Shown here one piece after another: positions 46,210-54,949 of a DNA stretch of 64,000 nt. Position 1 is the first letter of the stretch. Every line of letters starts with the position of its first letter. Under the pieces are notes generated by a model. The model was not told the DNA's origin, did not search any database, and saw nothing but the letters and a program-made list of their open reading frames with translations. The position numbers and the translations under genes were made by a program. Where the stretch lies: assembly GCA_016182845.1 (NCBI GenBank), contig JACPFT010000011.1, positions 84,292 to 148,291 of the forward strand. Reading direction: 5' to 3'. The DNA is from Gammaproteobacteria bacterium (lineage in GTDB: Bacteria > Pseudomonadota > Gammaproteobacteria > Enterobacterales > Permianibacteraceae).

Positions 46210-47283
46210 TCAGGCCTCGCAGGCGGCGAGGATGCCGCGCGCCGCGTGATCGTAGGTGTATTCCTCGACGCTGCGGATGGCGTTCTGGCTCATTTCCGAG
46301 AGCAGCATCTCGTCGCCCAGCAATTTCGCGGCATGCTCGGCCCAGACTTCCGGTTCCAGGGGCAGGACATAGCCATTGTGGTTATTGACGATGAGTTCCA
46401 CGGCGCAGCCGGCATTGGCGCAGGTCAGAACCGCCATGCCCGAGGCGCAGGCCTCGTTGGCGACGATGCCCCAGGCGTCGCGCTTGGTGGGAAAGCAGAA
46501 GATCTTGCCTTGCACGTAATAGGCCGGGAGCTCGGATTGCTGCAGATAGCCGGTGAAGGTGGTGTGCACCGTGGGCAGGGTGGCCAGGGCCTCGTGCATG
46601 CTGTCGCGCAGGGCGCCGTCGCCGATGACCAGGACTGACAATTTCGGCATTTTCCCGGCCAGGCGCTTGACCACCTCGACGAAGAACAAGGGCAGCTTGC
46701 CCTCGATCAGGCTACCGGAAAACACCAGATCGTAGGCCCGGTGCGCCACCGGGCCGGCCAGGGGCGTGAAACGGCTGTTGTCGACGCAGAGGCAGGCCTT
46801 GAACAGGTTCTTCTCGACACCGTAACTCTTGAACAATTCCAGGGTCTGCTGGCTCGCGCCGATGAAGGCCTTGGAGCTGCCGAACACCAGGCGGCGGATA
46901 TAGCGGTGCAGCCCGGAAAGATTGGCCTCGGAGCCGACCCAGGCATCGGACATGGGCACGTGGGCCTTGCCGAATAGCCTCGTGTACAGCCAGCCCATGA
47001 GCATGGGCGGATTGAATCCGGCGGTGATCACCACGTCCGGCTTGAATTTCAGCAGGGCGGTGAACACGCCGAAACGGACGTGCACATGGCGCGTGCCGCG
47101 CGACAGGGTGAAGCCCTTGAGGTACTGGTGGGCATGTTTCAGCTCGGGAACTTTCCACTTGCGGTTGCTTTCCAGCTCCGCCATGTAGATGACCTTGAAA
47201 TCCTCGCCCAGGCGCTCGGCCAGGCGGTCGTAGACCGGCACGCGGTAGGGCGCGGGGATGTTCACCAGCAATGCGACTCTCAT
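46210..47283 (-). CDS. Glycosyltransferase family 4 (exopolysaccharide)
   Basis: A 357-residue GT-B enzyme starting MRVALLVNIPAPYRVPVYDR, the typical opening of polysaccharide GT4 proteins. The donor domain shows LVFSGSLIEGKLPLFFVEVV, VLVIGDGALRD, FTGYLQQSELPAYYVQGKIF, FPTKRDAWGIVANEACASGM (E-X7-E region) and AGCAVELI. Start at ATG 47283, overlapping the stop of the flippase gene in ATGA; codons upstream in this frame lie within the flippase gene. Confidence 0.9.
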   Translation of the reverse strand: MRVALLVNIPAPYRVPVYDRLAERLGEDFKVIYMAELESNRKWKVPELKHAHQYLKGFTLSRGTRHVHVRFGVFTALLKFKPDVVITAGFNPPMLMGWLYTRLFGKAHVPMSDAWVGSEANLSGLHRYIRRLVFGSSKAFIGASQQTLELFKSYGVEKNLFKACLCVDNSRFTPLAGPVAHRAYDLVFSGSLIEGKLPLFFVEVVKRLAGKMPKLSVLVIGDGALRDSMHEALATLPTVHTTFTGYLQQSELPAYYVQGKIFCFPTKRDAWGIVANEACASGMAVLTCANAGCAVELIVNNHNGYVLPLEPEVWAEHAAKLLGDEMLLSEMSQNAIRSVEEYTYDHAARGILAACEA

Positions 47284-48572
47284 GGAGCGATCCCGTTCTT
47301 GATAAGGGCCAGGGCACCGTCCTGGACGGCGAGCCACCGGGCCGAAACGACCAAATAATACCCGCTTTGCGCCAGGGCGGCATTGAGCGCCGCCAGGCCG
47401 ATGAGGCTCGCCGGCAGGAACCAGGCCGGCTCGGCCACGCGGAAGCGCCAATTGAAGATCCCGTGGTAAAGCCAGAGCTTGGCCAGGAAGATCGCCAGCA
47501 GCCAGGGCAGCGGCAGGCCCAGGCTCAGCACGCCGGCCATCAGGAGCGTCGAGCCCAGGAAGAAGCCCAGGTTGAGGCGAGCCAGGGCTGCGCTCTGGCC
47601 GCGGTCGGCGGCGAGAACCTTCAGGTTCTTGTCCTGGAGCAGGGCCACCATCAGGAACATGAGCAGGAAGAAATTGTAGAAATAGATCCGGTCCAGATAA
47701 TCCCGGCCGTAGAGCAGGGCCGTGGTGAGCGGCGAGGCCAGCATCAGGAAAGCCACGAGCTGCAGGATGCGGCCGCGAAAACCGGCCTTGTCCTTGCCGA
47801 TGTTGTAGCTGAGATAAAACACCACCCAGGGCGTCAAGACCTGGGCAAGGCGCTGGCCTTCCGTGAACACGTGCTTGGCCGAGTCCAGGCCCTGCCAGGC
47901 CAGGAGCACGGCCTCGATGGTGGTCACATAGGTGATGAATTGATTGGTGATGAAATAGCGGCCCAGATCGGCGAAGGCCGCCGGTTTCAGGCGGCGCAGG
48001 GCCGAGAAATAGGCGGAAAAATCGAAGTGCAGATGACGGCGCACCAGGACGAGGATGCCCAAGTTCAGGGTCGCGGTCTGGATCAGCTGGTAGACCGTGA
48101 ACCAGCGGATATCGAACCAGCCCAGCCAGAAACCGCCCAGGGCGACGAGGGAAAACACCTGGGACAACAGGCGCACGACCGCGAAGGGCGCCTGGATCCG
48201 ATGGCCGTAAATCAGGTAGTCGAATTGCAGCAGGTTGAAGCCCAAGGCCAGGGCATAGGGCAGCAGGGCGAATTCGGTGAGCCTGGGCCAGAGCGCCAAT
48301 AGCGCCAGGGTCGCGAGCGCCAGCATCGCGGTCTTGGCCGCCATGCCCGTGTAGAACTCGGCGCTCTGGCCATAGGCCGGATCGGCCTGGTAGGCCACCA
48401 GGTTCTTGTAGTCGGTGGCGAGCAGGGTCGCGGAATTGAGATAACCGAAGACGTTGCTCTGGTAGAACTGGAATTCCCCTAGGCGGCCGGGGCCGAGGAT
48501 GCGCGCCTGGAGCATGGTGATGACCAGCCCCAGGAGCTTGTACAGGCCCTCGATCAGGAAGAAGAGCTTCAC
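47280..48572 (-). CDS. Wzx-like oligosaccharide-unit flippase
   Basis: A 430-residue integral membrane protein with about twelve predicted helices. It opens MKLFFLIEGLYKLLGLVITM followed by LGPGRLGEFQFYQS, the signature start of polysaccharide-biosynthesis flippases. Divergent sequence, but the topology and its place between a polymerase and glycosyltransferases support a Wzx role: moving undecaprenyl-linked repeat units to the periplasm. Start ATG overlaps the stop of the polymerase gene (ATGTGA). Confidence 0.82.
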   Translation of the reverse strand: MKLFFLIEGLYKLLGLVITMLQARILGPGRLGEFQFYQSNVFGYLNSATLLATDYKNLVAYQADPAYGQSAEFYTGMAAKTAMLALATLALLALWPRLTEFALLPYALALGFNLLQFDYLIYGHRIQAPFAVVRLLSQVFSLVALGGFWLGWFDIRWFTVYQLIQTATLNLGILVLVRRHLHFDFSAYFSALRRLKPAAFADLGRYFITNQFITYVTTIEAVLLAWQGLDSAKHVFTEGQRLAQVLTPWVVFYLSYNIGKDKAGFRGRILQLVAFLMLASPLTTALLYGRDYLDRIYFYNFFLLMFLMVALLQDKNLKVLAADRGQSAALARLNLGFFLGSTLLMAGVLSLGLPLPWLLAIFLAKLWLYHGIFNWRFRVAEPAWFLPASLIGLAALNAALAQSGYYLVVSARWLAVQDGALALIKNGIAP

Positions 48573-49819
48573 ATCGAAGTCCCGCGCTTACCGCTTTCTC
48601 CCGTAGGTCCGACTTCAGTCGGACTCTCCGGTCCCTGTCCGACTGAAGTCGAAGCCTCCCCCTCCTGTCCGACTGAAGTCGAAGCCTCCCCCTTCTGTCC
48701 GACTGAAGTCGGACCTACGGAAGCCGGCTCCCGCACCCGCGCCTGGCCCAGCAGCAGGCCGAAGAACACCATGACGCCGGTGTAGATCAGCACGTTGTCG
48801 AAACAGAACACCACGTTCAGATACACGGCGGATGCCAGGGCCAGGGGCGAGCGGGCGCGATACAGCAGCCAGCTGAACGCCGCGAAGACCAGGAGGCCGA
48901 ACTCGTAGGCGATCTTCACCAGGTCGTTATGCAGATTGCCGCCCTGAACCGCCACCGACTTCATCATGGCATAGCCGCTGCCTACCCCCTCGCCCAGGAT
49001 GAAGGCCCAGGGCTGGTCGAGCATGGCCGCCGCCACATCCTGGATCAGGGCCAGCCGGCCATTCGTGGCGTCGAAGCAGTTCGCCGCCCCCGGCGCGCAG
49101 CGCAGCACGACGCCGTGCTGGGCGGCATAGGCGTCGAAATAGCCGGCGCCCAGCAGCAAGAAACCGCTCAGCAGGGCCAGGTTGAATGCCGTCATGGTCA
49201 GCGGGTGCAGCACATAGCGGCGCCAGAGTTCGGGCATGAGCAGGACCGCGCCGGCAGCCAGGACGCCCAGGAAGGCCGCGCGCTTCATGGACAGCAGCAT
49301 GAAGATCAGATTGAGCGCCAGCATGAGCCAGGCGGTCTTGTCCTTGGGCCGGGTCAGCCAGTAGATCAGGAAGAGCCCGGCCACGAAGCTCATGGGGCTC
49401 TCGGCGAAGGTGGCCGATTTTACCCAGGAAAAATTGAGCTGGTATTGCCCGTACATCAGGGTCGCGGCGAGATACACACCGAAAACCGCGAGATTCACCC
49501 CGGCCATGGGCAGGCGCACCGGCCGAAACAGGACGAAGGGCAGGACATAGGCGGCGATGAAGGCCAGGTCCTTCCAGCCGCCGCCGGTGTTCTGCCAGAA
49601 CAGGGCCAGACCCGCGCCCAGGAGCAGCAGATAGGGATAGAGCGCGTAGGGCACGGAAACCTTGCGCGACTCTTTGAGCTTGAACAGGAAGAAAAACGGC
49701 AGAACGGCGAGCGGCAGATACTTCGCGTGGCGCAGGGCCGGGTGCAGGGCCGCGACCAGGGTCAGTCCCAGGGTCAGCCACAGGGCCAGGCGGTCCCAGC
49801 GGTTTTCGGCTTGCGCCAT
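48569..49819 (-). CDS. Wzy-like polymerase/O-antigen ligase family protein with repeat-encoded tail
   Basis: About 416 residues with ten or more membrane helices and a large periplasmic loop (QHGVVLRCAPGAANCFDATN, GEGVGSGYAMMKSVAVQGGN, HNDLVKIAYEFGLLV), the pattern of Wzy polymerases and O-antigen ligases. Start taken at ATG 49819 (MAQAENRWDRLAL), 17 bases after galE; ATG 49864 would overlap galE. The last about 47 residues (VGPTSVGQKGEASTSVGQ and onward) are encoded by four copies of the GTCCGACTTCAGTCGGAC palindrome read in frame. Translational coupling to the flippase gene is maintained. Confidence 0.85.
   Translation of the reverse strand: MAQAENRWDRLALWLTLGLTLVAALHPALRHAKYLPLAVLPFFFLFKLKESRKVSVPYALYPYLLLLGAGLALFWQNTGGGWKDLAFIAAYVLPFVLFRPVRLPMAGVNLAVFGVYLAATLMYGQYQLNFSWVKSATFAESPMSFVAGLFLIYWLTRPKDKTAWLMLALNLIFMLLSMKRAAFLGVLAAGAVLLMPELWRRYVLHPLTMTAFNLALLSGFLLLGAGYFDAYAAQHGVVLRCAPGAANCFDATNGRLALIQDVAAAMLDQPWAFILGEGVGSGYAMMKSVAVQGGNLHNDLVKIAYEFGLLVFAAFSWLLYRARSPLALASAVYLNVVFCFDNVLIYTGVMVFFGLLLGQARVREPASVGPTSVGQKGEASTSVGQEGEASTSVGQGPESPTEVGPTGESGKRGTSM
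48601..48720. repeat. Four-unit REP-like palindrome array inside the polymerase reading frame
   Basis: Units GTCCGACTTCAGTCGGAC and its orientation variants at spacing of about 30 bases, bounded by CCGTAGG on the left and CCTACGG on the right, so the array as a whole is an inverted repeat. The two middle units are near-identical tandem copies of about 30 bp. Confidence 0.92.
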
Positions 49820-49836
49820 GTTCGGATTCACAGGGT

Positions 49837-50832
49837 TCAATGCCACTGGGGTCCGCTGCCGCATTTGCAGCGGCTATGCCAGGCCCAGGCATGGGCGATG
49901 ATGGTGTCTATGTCCGGGTATTTCGGTTGCCAGCCCAGTTCGGCCCGGGCGCGGGCGCTGTCGGCCACCAGGGTCGCCGGATCGCCGGGACGGCGCGGGG
50001 CCTTCTGGAAGGGGATGATCTTGCCCACCACCTTCTCGGCCGCCGCCAGGACCTCATACAAGGAGAAGCCCAGGCCATTGCCGAGGTTGAAGGCATGGCA
50101 GCCCGGATGCTTATCCAGGTACTGGGCGGCCAGCAGATGGGCCTCGGCCAGATCCTCGACGTGGATGTAGTCGCGCACGCAGGTGCCGTCGCGGGTCGGG
50201 TAGTCGTCACCGAACAGCTTGAGCTCGGGGCCCGTGCCCAGGACGGATTTCAAGACATTGGGGATCAGATGGGTTTCCGGCTGGTGGTCCTCGCCCAACT
50301 CGCCTTCCGCATCGGCGCCTGCGGCATTGAAATAGCGCAGGGACACCGAATCCAGGCCGTAGGCGGCGGCATAGTCGGCGAGCATCTGCTCCACCATGAG
50401 CTTGGACTTGCCATAGGGATTGATGGGCGCATTGGGATGGTCCTCGGCGATAAACTCGCTCACCGGCTGGCCGAAGATGGCGGCCGTGGAGGAGAAAATG
50501 AAGCGCTTCACGCCCGCCTCGCGCATGGCCTCCAGCAGATTCCAGGTGCCGATGACATTGTTCTCGAAGTAGATGGCCGGATTTGTGACCGACTCGCCCA
50601 CCAGGCTCTTGGCGGAGAAATGCATGACCAGGTCGAAGCGGTGGGCGGCGAACAAGGCCTTCAAAACGGGGCGATCCAGCAGATCGCCTTGCACTAGCTC
50701 GCCAGAGAGCACGGCCTCGGCGTGGCCGGTGGACAGATTGTCGAAGACCACCGTGTCATGGCCGGCTTGTCTAAGCCGCTTGAGCATATGGGAGCCGATG
50801 TAACCGGCACCGCCGCAGACGAGAACTTTCAT
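49837..50832 (-). CDS. galE: UDP-glucose 4-epimerase GalE
   Basis: A 331-residue extended SDR interconverting UDP-glucose and UDP-galactose for the exopolysaccharide. NAD motif MKVLVCGGAGYIGSHMLKRL at the N-terminus; FSSTAAIFGQP and NPYGKSKLMVEQML give the catalytic Ser/Tyr/Lys; LRYFNAAGAD, DYPTRDGTCVRDYIHVEDLA and YNLGNG-like FNLGNGLGFS follow. Start ATG 50832 after CAAGGTAACAACA; 35 upstream in-frame residues come from intergenic sequence. First gene of the tightly packed polymerase/flippase/glycosyltransferase run. Confidence 0.95.
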   Translation of the reverse strand: MKVLVCGGAGYIGSHMLKRLRQAGHDTVVFDNLSTGHAEAVLSGELVQGDLLDRPVLKALFAAHRFDLVMHFSAKSLVGESVTNPAIYFENNVIGTWNLLEAMREAGVKRFIFSSTAAIFGQPVSEFIAEDHPNAPINPYGKSKLMVEQMLADYAAAYGLDSVSLRYFNAAGADAEGELGEDHQPETHLIPNVLKSVLGTGPELKLFGDDYPTRDGTCVRDYIHVEDLAEAHLLAAQYLDKHPGCHAFNLGNGLGFSLYEVLAAAEKVVGKIIPFQKAPRRPGDPATLVADSARARAELGWQPKYPDIDTIIAHAWAWHSRCKCGSGPQWH

Positions 50833-50877
50833 TGTTGTTACCTTGGCGGCGACGAATGCCGCTGGCTTTGCAATTCC

Positions 50878-50990
50878 AAAATAACCGTTCGTGCTGAGTA
50901 GCGGGCCTCGGGGCCCGCGTATCGAAGCACCTGCCACGAAGAGCCCTTCGATATGCCGCCGGACGGCGGCTACTCAGGGCGAACGGTTTT
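50878..50990. repeat. CCGTTCGTGCTGAG-type inverted repeat
   Basis: AAAATAACCGTTCGTGCTGAGTA at the left mirrors TACTCAGGGCGAACGGTTTT at the right. Internal hairpins GCGGGCC/GGCCCGC and GCCGCC/GGCGGC lie between. It fills the gap between wcaJ-like and galE genes and is related to 36441-36534. Confidence 0.78.
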
Positions 50991-51016
50991 AGTTAGCGAC
51001 CGCGCGGCTGTGCCGC

Positions 51017-52438
51017 TCAATACGCATTCTTATTCAGCAGGGTGAACACCGTCTTCACCATGATCTTGATGTCCAGCCACAGGGACCAGTTGTTGATGTA
51101 GGCGATGTCGTATTCGACGCGCTTCTGCATCTTGTCCAGGGTCTCGGTCTCGCCGCGGTAGCCGTTGGCCTGGGCGAGGCCGGTGATGCCCGGCTTGATT
51201 CGGTGGCGCAGCATGTAGGCGTCGATCTTGTGGGCGTAGTAGTTGTTGTGTTCCACGGCATGGGGACGCGGGCCCACCAGGGACATGGTGCCCTGCAGGA
51301 CATTGAACAACTGCGGTAATTCATCGATCGAACTGCGGCGGATAAAGCGGCCGATGGGGGTGATGCGCGGGTCGTGCTTGGTGGCCTGCTGCACGCCGAT
51401 ATCGCCCTCCACTTTCGGCTGCTTGGTGTACATGGAGCGGAATTTCCAGACCTCGATGATCTTGCCGTCCCAGCCGTGACGCTTCTGCTTGAAGAGGATC
51501 GGGCCTTCGCTCGTGTACTTGACGATGAGGGCGATGGTGGCCAGCAGGGGCGAGAGACCGATGATGGCGAGCAGGGCCAGGGTCTTGTCCATCAGATCCT
51601 TGAGCATGGCCGGCGCGCCCACCAGGGGCGTCTCGGACAGGGCGATGAGCGGCACGCCGCCCACTTCCTTGACGTTGTGGTTGATGAGGGTGAAGCCGAA
51701 GATGTCCGGCGCCCAGACGATGTTGATGGGCTTGTCCAGGAGGCTCAGGTAGATCTGCTCGATCTTGTGGGACTCGGCGATGGGCAGGGCCAGGTAGACC
51801 GCCTCGGCGCCGTGCCGGTCGATGAGCTCGTGCAGCGCTTCGGTCCGGCCCAGGGCCGGCACGCCCTCGAAGGCCCAGGCGGCCAGCTCGGCATCGTCGT
51901 CGTCGACGATGCCTATGGCCCGGTCGGTCATCCAGGCATTGTTGTTGATACGATTGACCAGCTCCACGGCCAGCTTGCCGGCGCCGACCACGATGGCCGG
52001 CCGGCGGGCACGGGTACGCACCAGGCGGCGGCGCAGGAAATAGCTGCCGGCATGGACGGTGCACTGCCCCGCCGTCGCGACGATCACCCACCAGCCCAGG
52101 ACGCCACGGGCATAGCCGCCGGTTTCGCGGAACAGGAAGCCGACGATAAGCAGGAGGCCGCAGACCGTGAACCAGGATTTCAGCAGGGCGAAGATGGTGT
52201 CGGCGAAGCCGCGCATGCGGCTGTACATCTCGTTGTTGTTGTAGACCACCCAGAGCACCAGCACGGTGAGGATGGCCAGGTGGCGGTACTGGGGCAGCAT
52301 GGTGCCGAAGCGCTGATAGACCAGGAAGGCCAGGGTGCCGAGCACGAGGGCGACGTCGAGGACCATGAGCAGGCTGTCGGCCAGAGAGTCGGGCCGGCTG
52401 ATCAGCCGGCGCTTGGGGATGGTGAGGGACGGACTCAA
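51017..52438 (-). CDS. Undecaprenyl-phosphate sugar-1-phosphate transferase (WcaJ/WbaP type)
   Basis: A 473-residue initiating enzyme that transfers a hexose-1-phosphate to undecaprenyl phosphate. Four N-terminal membrane helices (about 15-130), a CoA-binding-like NAD domain (about 145-265; RPAIVVGAGKLAVELVNRI), then the membrane-associated catalytic bacterial sugar transferase domain: FKQKRHGWDGKIIEVWKFRS, SIDELPQLFNVLQGTMSLVG, RPHAVEHNNYYAHKID and MLRHRIKPGITGLAQANGYR. The glucose-specific WcaJ group fits best. It is the first gene of the minus-strand polysaccharide locus. Confidence 0.93.
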   Translation of the reverse strand: MSPSLTIPKRRLISRPDSLADSLLMVLDVALVLGTLAFLVYQRFGTMLPQYRHLAILTVLVLWVVYNNNEMYSRMRGFADTIFALLKSWFTVCGLLLIVGFLFRETGGYARGVLGWWVIVATAGQCTVHAGSYFLRRRLVRTRARRPAIVVGAGKLAVELVNRINNNAWMTDRAIGIVDDDDAELAAWAFEGVPALGRTEALHELIDRHGAEAVYLALPIAESHKIEQIYLSLLDKPINIVWAPDIFGFTLINHNVKEVGGVPLIALSETPLVGAPAMLKDLMDKTLALLAIIGLSPLLATIALIVKYTSEGPILFKQKRHGWDGKIIEVWKFRSMYTKQPKVEGDIGVQQATKHDPRITPIGRFIRRSSIDELPQLFNVLQGTMSLVGPRPHAVEHNNYYAHKIDAYMLRHRIKPGITGLAQANGYRGETETLDKMQKRVEYDIAYINNWSLWLDIKIMVKTVFTLLNKNAY

Positions 52439-52566
52439 GGAGTGCCTCGTCTTGGCGTTGGGATCCGCAAAAGTTCTGGCGGATCAAGGAATACGGGGGC
52501 AAAGCTGGCGCAGATTCTACTGCAAGGGCGATCCCAGCGGGAAGCGTCGCGGTTCAATGATGCGCG

Positions 52567-52665
52567 TGTCCGGCTGAAGCCGGACCTACGGGTTGGGATC
52601 CCTGCCTTCCGTAGGTCCGACTTCAGTCGGACATCGCTGCCTTGTCCCGCTAAAGCGGGACCTAC
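52567..52665. repeat. REP-like palindromes, three units with three different stems
   Basis: GTCCGGCTGAAGCCGGACCTACGG, CCGTAGGTCCGACTTCAGTCGGAC and GTCCCGCTAAAGCGGGACCTAC within 100 bases, between the EF-G paralogue stop and the wcaJ-like promoter. Confidence 0.9.
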
Positions 52666-52676
52666 AAAAGACAGGT

Positions 52677-54719
52677 CTACTCCTCGTCGCGGATGGCGTA
52701 GTGCTTGGCCAGTTCCTGCTGCACGCCGGGCGGCACCGCTTCGTAATGGGACAGCTCCAGGCTGAAACTGCCCTCGCCGCCGGTCATGGCCTTGAGCCGG
52801 GTCGAATAGCCGCCCAGCTCGGCCAGCGGCGCCTGGCCGTGGATCACCAGGGCATGGCCGCCCTGGGAGTCGGTCCCCAGGATGCGCGCCCGGCGCGAGG
52901 ACAGGTCGCCGGTGATGTCGCCCATGGCTTGGTCCGGTGCCACCACGTCGAGATTGACCACCGGCTCCAGGACCACGGGTCTAGCCTTGAGGGCGGCATC
53001 GAAGAAGGCCTTCTTGGCGGCGGTGACGAAAGCCACCTCCTTGGAATCGACCGAGTGGTACTTGCCGTCGTAGACGATGACGCGCACATCGTCCACCGGG
53101 AAACCGGCCACCACGCCCGAGGCCATGGCCTCGCGTATGCCCTTCTCCACGGCCGACATGTACTGGCCGGGGATGGCGCCGCCCACCACGGCATCGACGA
53201 ACTCGAAACCCGTGCCCCGCTCCAGGGGTTCCACCTTCAGGAAGACCTCGCCGAACTGGCCGGCGCCGCCGGTCTGCTTCTTGTGGCGGTAATGGCCCTC
53301 GGCCGGGGCCTGGAGGGTCTCGCGGTAGGCGATGCGCGGCGGGCGGGTGTCCACGTCCAGCTTGTGGCGGCTGGACATGCGCTCCAGGGTCAGGCGCAGA
53401 TGCAGCTCGCCCAGGCCCTTGAGCACGGTCTCGCGGGTCACCGCGTTCTGTTCCATCTGCAGACAGGGATCCTCCTCGGCCAGGCGGTGCAGGACCTCGG
53501 CGAGCTTCTGCTCGTCGGCCTTGGACTTGGCGGCGATGGCCAGGCCATAGAGCGGCGCCGGAAAACCCAGGGTCTGGTAATGCCAATAATCCTCCTCGTG
53601 GGCGTCGTGCAGGATGGCGTCCCGATGGATTTCCTCCACCTTGACCACGACGCCGATCTCGCCGGGACCGATGGACTCCACCTCTCGCAGGTCCTTGCCG
53701 AAGGGTTTATAGAGATGGGCCAGCTTGAAGCTCTGCCGGCCATCGCCGATCAAGAGCTTCTGATCGCGGCGCAGGGTGCCCTGGTGCAGGCGCAGGAAGG
53801 CCTGTTTACCGACGAAAGGATCGAAGGCGATCTTGAAGACATGGGCGATGGCATGAAGCTCCGGCTCGTTCCGGGCCCGGACGGGCTGGGCGGCCTCGCC
53901 CTCGCCGCGCAGGAAGGGCGGCGGATTGCCCTCGGCCGGGTTCGGCATCAGGTCGACCAGCAGTTGCAGCAGCTCGGCCACGCCGGCGCCGGTGCGCGCC
54001 GAGGTGAAGCACACCGGGATCAGATGCCCCTCGCGCAGGGCCGCCTCGAAGGCGTCGTGCAGTTGCTCCGGCTTGAGCTCCTGGCCCTGGTCCAGGTAGA
54101 GGCTCATCAACTCCTCGTCCATCTCCACGATCTGGTCGACGATGCGCGAATGGGCGTCTTCGACGCTGGCGAACTCGGTCTGACCCTCGGCCCGGTAATA
54201 GCAGTCGCTGACCGCGTCCCGGCCCGGGGCCGGCAGGTTGAGGGCCAGGCACTCGCCGCCGAACTCCTCGCGGATGGCCTCCAGCAGACCCAGGAGATCC
54301 ACGCCCTCGGCGTCCATGCGGTTGATGATGATGAAGCGGCAGATGCCGCGCGTCTCGGCCAGGTGCAGGAAGCGACGGGCGGTCATGTCGATGCCCGAGG
54401 CGGCATTGATCACCACGCCCACGGTTTCCACCGCCTCCACGGCGGCCAGGGCATGGCCGAGGAAGTCGGGATAGCCGGGGGTGTCGAGCAGCTGGATATG
54501 GCGAGCCTGGTAGTCGAAGCAGGCGATGGAGGCGCTGAGGGAGTGCTGTTGTTCCTGGGCCTGGGGATCGTGATCGAGGGTGGTGGATTTGCGCTCGATG
54601 GCGCCCTTGGTGGTGATGGCGCCGGCCGCGAACAACAGGGCCTCGCCGAGAGTGGTTTTCCCCGCCCCGGCCGAACCGACCAGGGCGAGGCTATGGATGC
54701 CGTCTGTACGCTTGCTCAT
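52677..54719 (-). CDS. Elongation factor G-like GTPase (EF-G paralogue)
   Basis: A 680-residue translational GTPase of the EF-G-like side branch. G1 GSAGAGKTTLGEALL, G3 LLDTPGYPDFLGH and G4 INRMD (Arg in place of the usual Lys of NKxD). Domain II follows at about 290-385, domain III with ENAVTRETVLKGLGELHLRL-like sequence, domain IV with HKKQTGGAGQFGEVFLKVE, and domain V at the C-terminus. It lacks the usual str-operon context (no rpsL, rpsG, tufA), so it is not the housekeeping fusA. The role of such paralogues is not settled. ATG 54719. Confidence 0.88.
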   Translation of the reverse strand: MSKRTDGIHSLALVGSAGAGKTTLGEALLFAAGAITTKGAIERKSTTLDHDPQAQEQQHSLSASIACFDYQARHIQLLDTPGYPDFLGHALAAVEAVETVGVVINAASGIDMTARRFLHLAETRGICRFIIINRMDAEGVDLLGLLEAIREEFGGECLALNLPAPGRDAVSDCYYRAEGQTEFASVEDAHSRIVDQIVEMDEELMSLYLDQGQELKPEQLHDAFEAALREGHLIPVCFTSARTGAGVAELLQLLVDLMPNPAEGNPPPFLRGEGEAAQPVRARNEPELHAIAHVFKIAFDPFVGKQAFLRLHQGTLRRDQKLLIGDGRQSFKLAHLYKPFGKDLREVESIGPGEIGVVVKVEEIHRDAILHDAHEEDYWHYQTLGFPAPLYGLAIAAKSKADEQKLAEVLHRLAEEDPCLQMEQNAVTRETVLKGLGELHLRLTLERMSSRHKLDVDTRPPRIAYRETLQAPAEGHYRHKKQTGGAGQFGEVFLKVEPLERGTGFEFVDAVVGGAIPGQYMSAVEKGIREAMASGVVAGFPVDDVRVIVYDGKYHSVDSKEVAFVTAAKKAFFDAALKARPVVLEPVVNLDVVAPDQAMGDITGDLSSRRARILGTDSQGGHALVIHGQAPLAELGGYSTRLKAMTGGEGSFSLELSHYEAVPPGVQQELAKHYAIRDEE

Positions 54720-54801
54720 CCTCGTGCTCTCCTCGGATAACGGGGCCCACGCCGACTCCAGGGCCTATACACAAGAAGTATAGAAGCCGATGGCGAATGC
54801 G

Positions 54802-54949
54802 CTCAGAGCCTGCGCACGTTCTCGCTGAATGGCGGATCGCGGCGTTGGAAGCGGCTCAAAATGCTCATTTACTGCGTGTAAACTCCGCTTTTTCGCCGCT
54901 CCCGGCCTTGCGCTCCATCCATTGATCGAGAACGTGCACAGGCTCTCAG
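54802..54949. mobile_element. MITE-like element with 18-bp inverted repeats and CTCAG target duplication
   Basis: AGCCTGCGCACGTTCTCG (54807-54824) and its inverted copy CGAGAACGTGCACAGGCT (54927-54944) match at 17 of 18 positions around a 138-bp non-coding element, flanked by CTCAG at 54802-54806 and 54945-54949. The right-hand CTCAG contains the stop codon of the neighbouring GGDEF-EAL gene. No transposase is present. Confidence 0.85.

Noticed and set aside
48601..48720. CRISPR-like look of regularly spaced repeats
   Set aside because: Units are palindromic and in mixed orientation with spacers that are themselves near-identical; no cas genes are nearby.
52593..54740. 715-residue open frame on the plus strand opposite the EF-G paralogue
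   Set aside because: Antisense shadow of a GC-rich gene; low-complexity composition and no domains, and the minus strand encodes a full translational GTPase.
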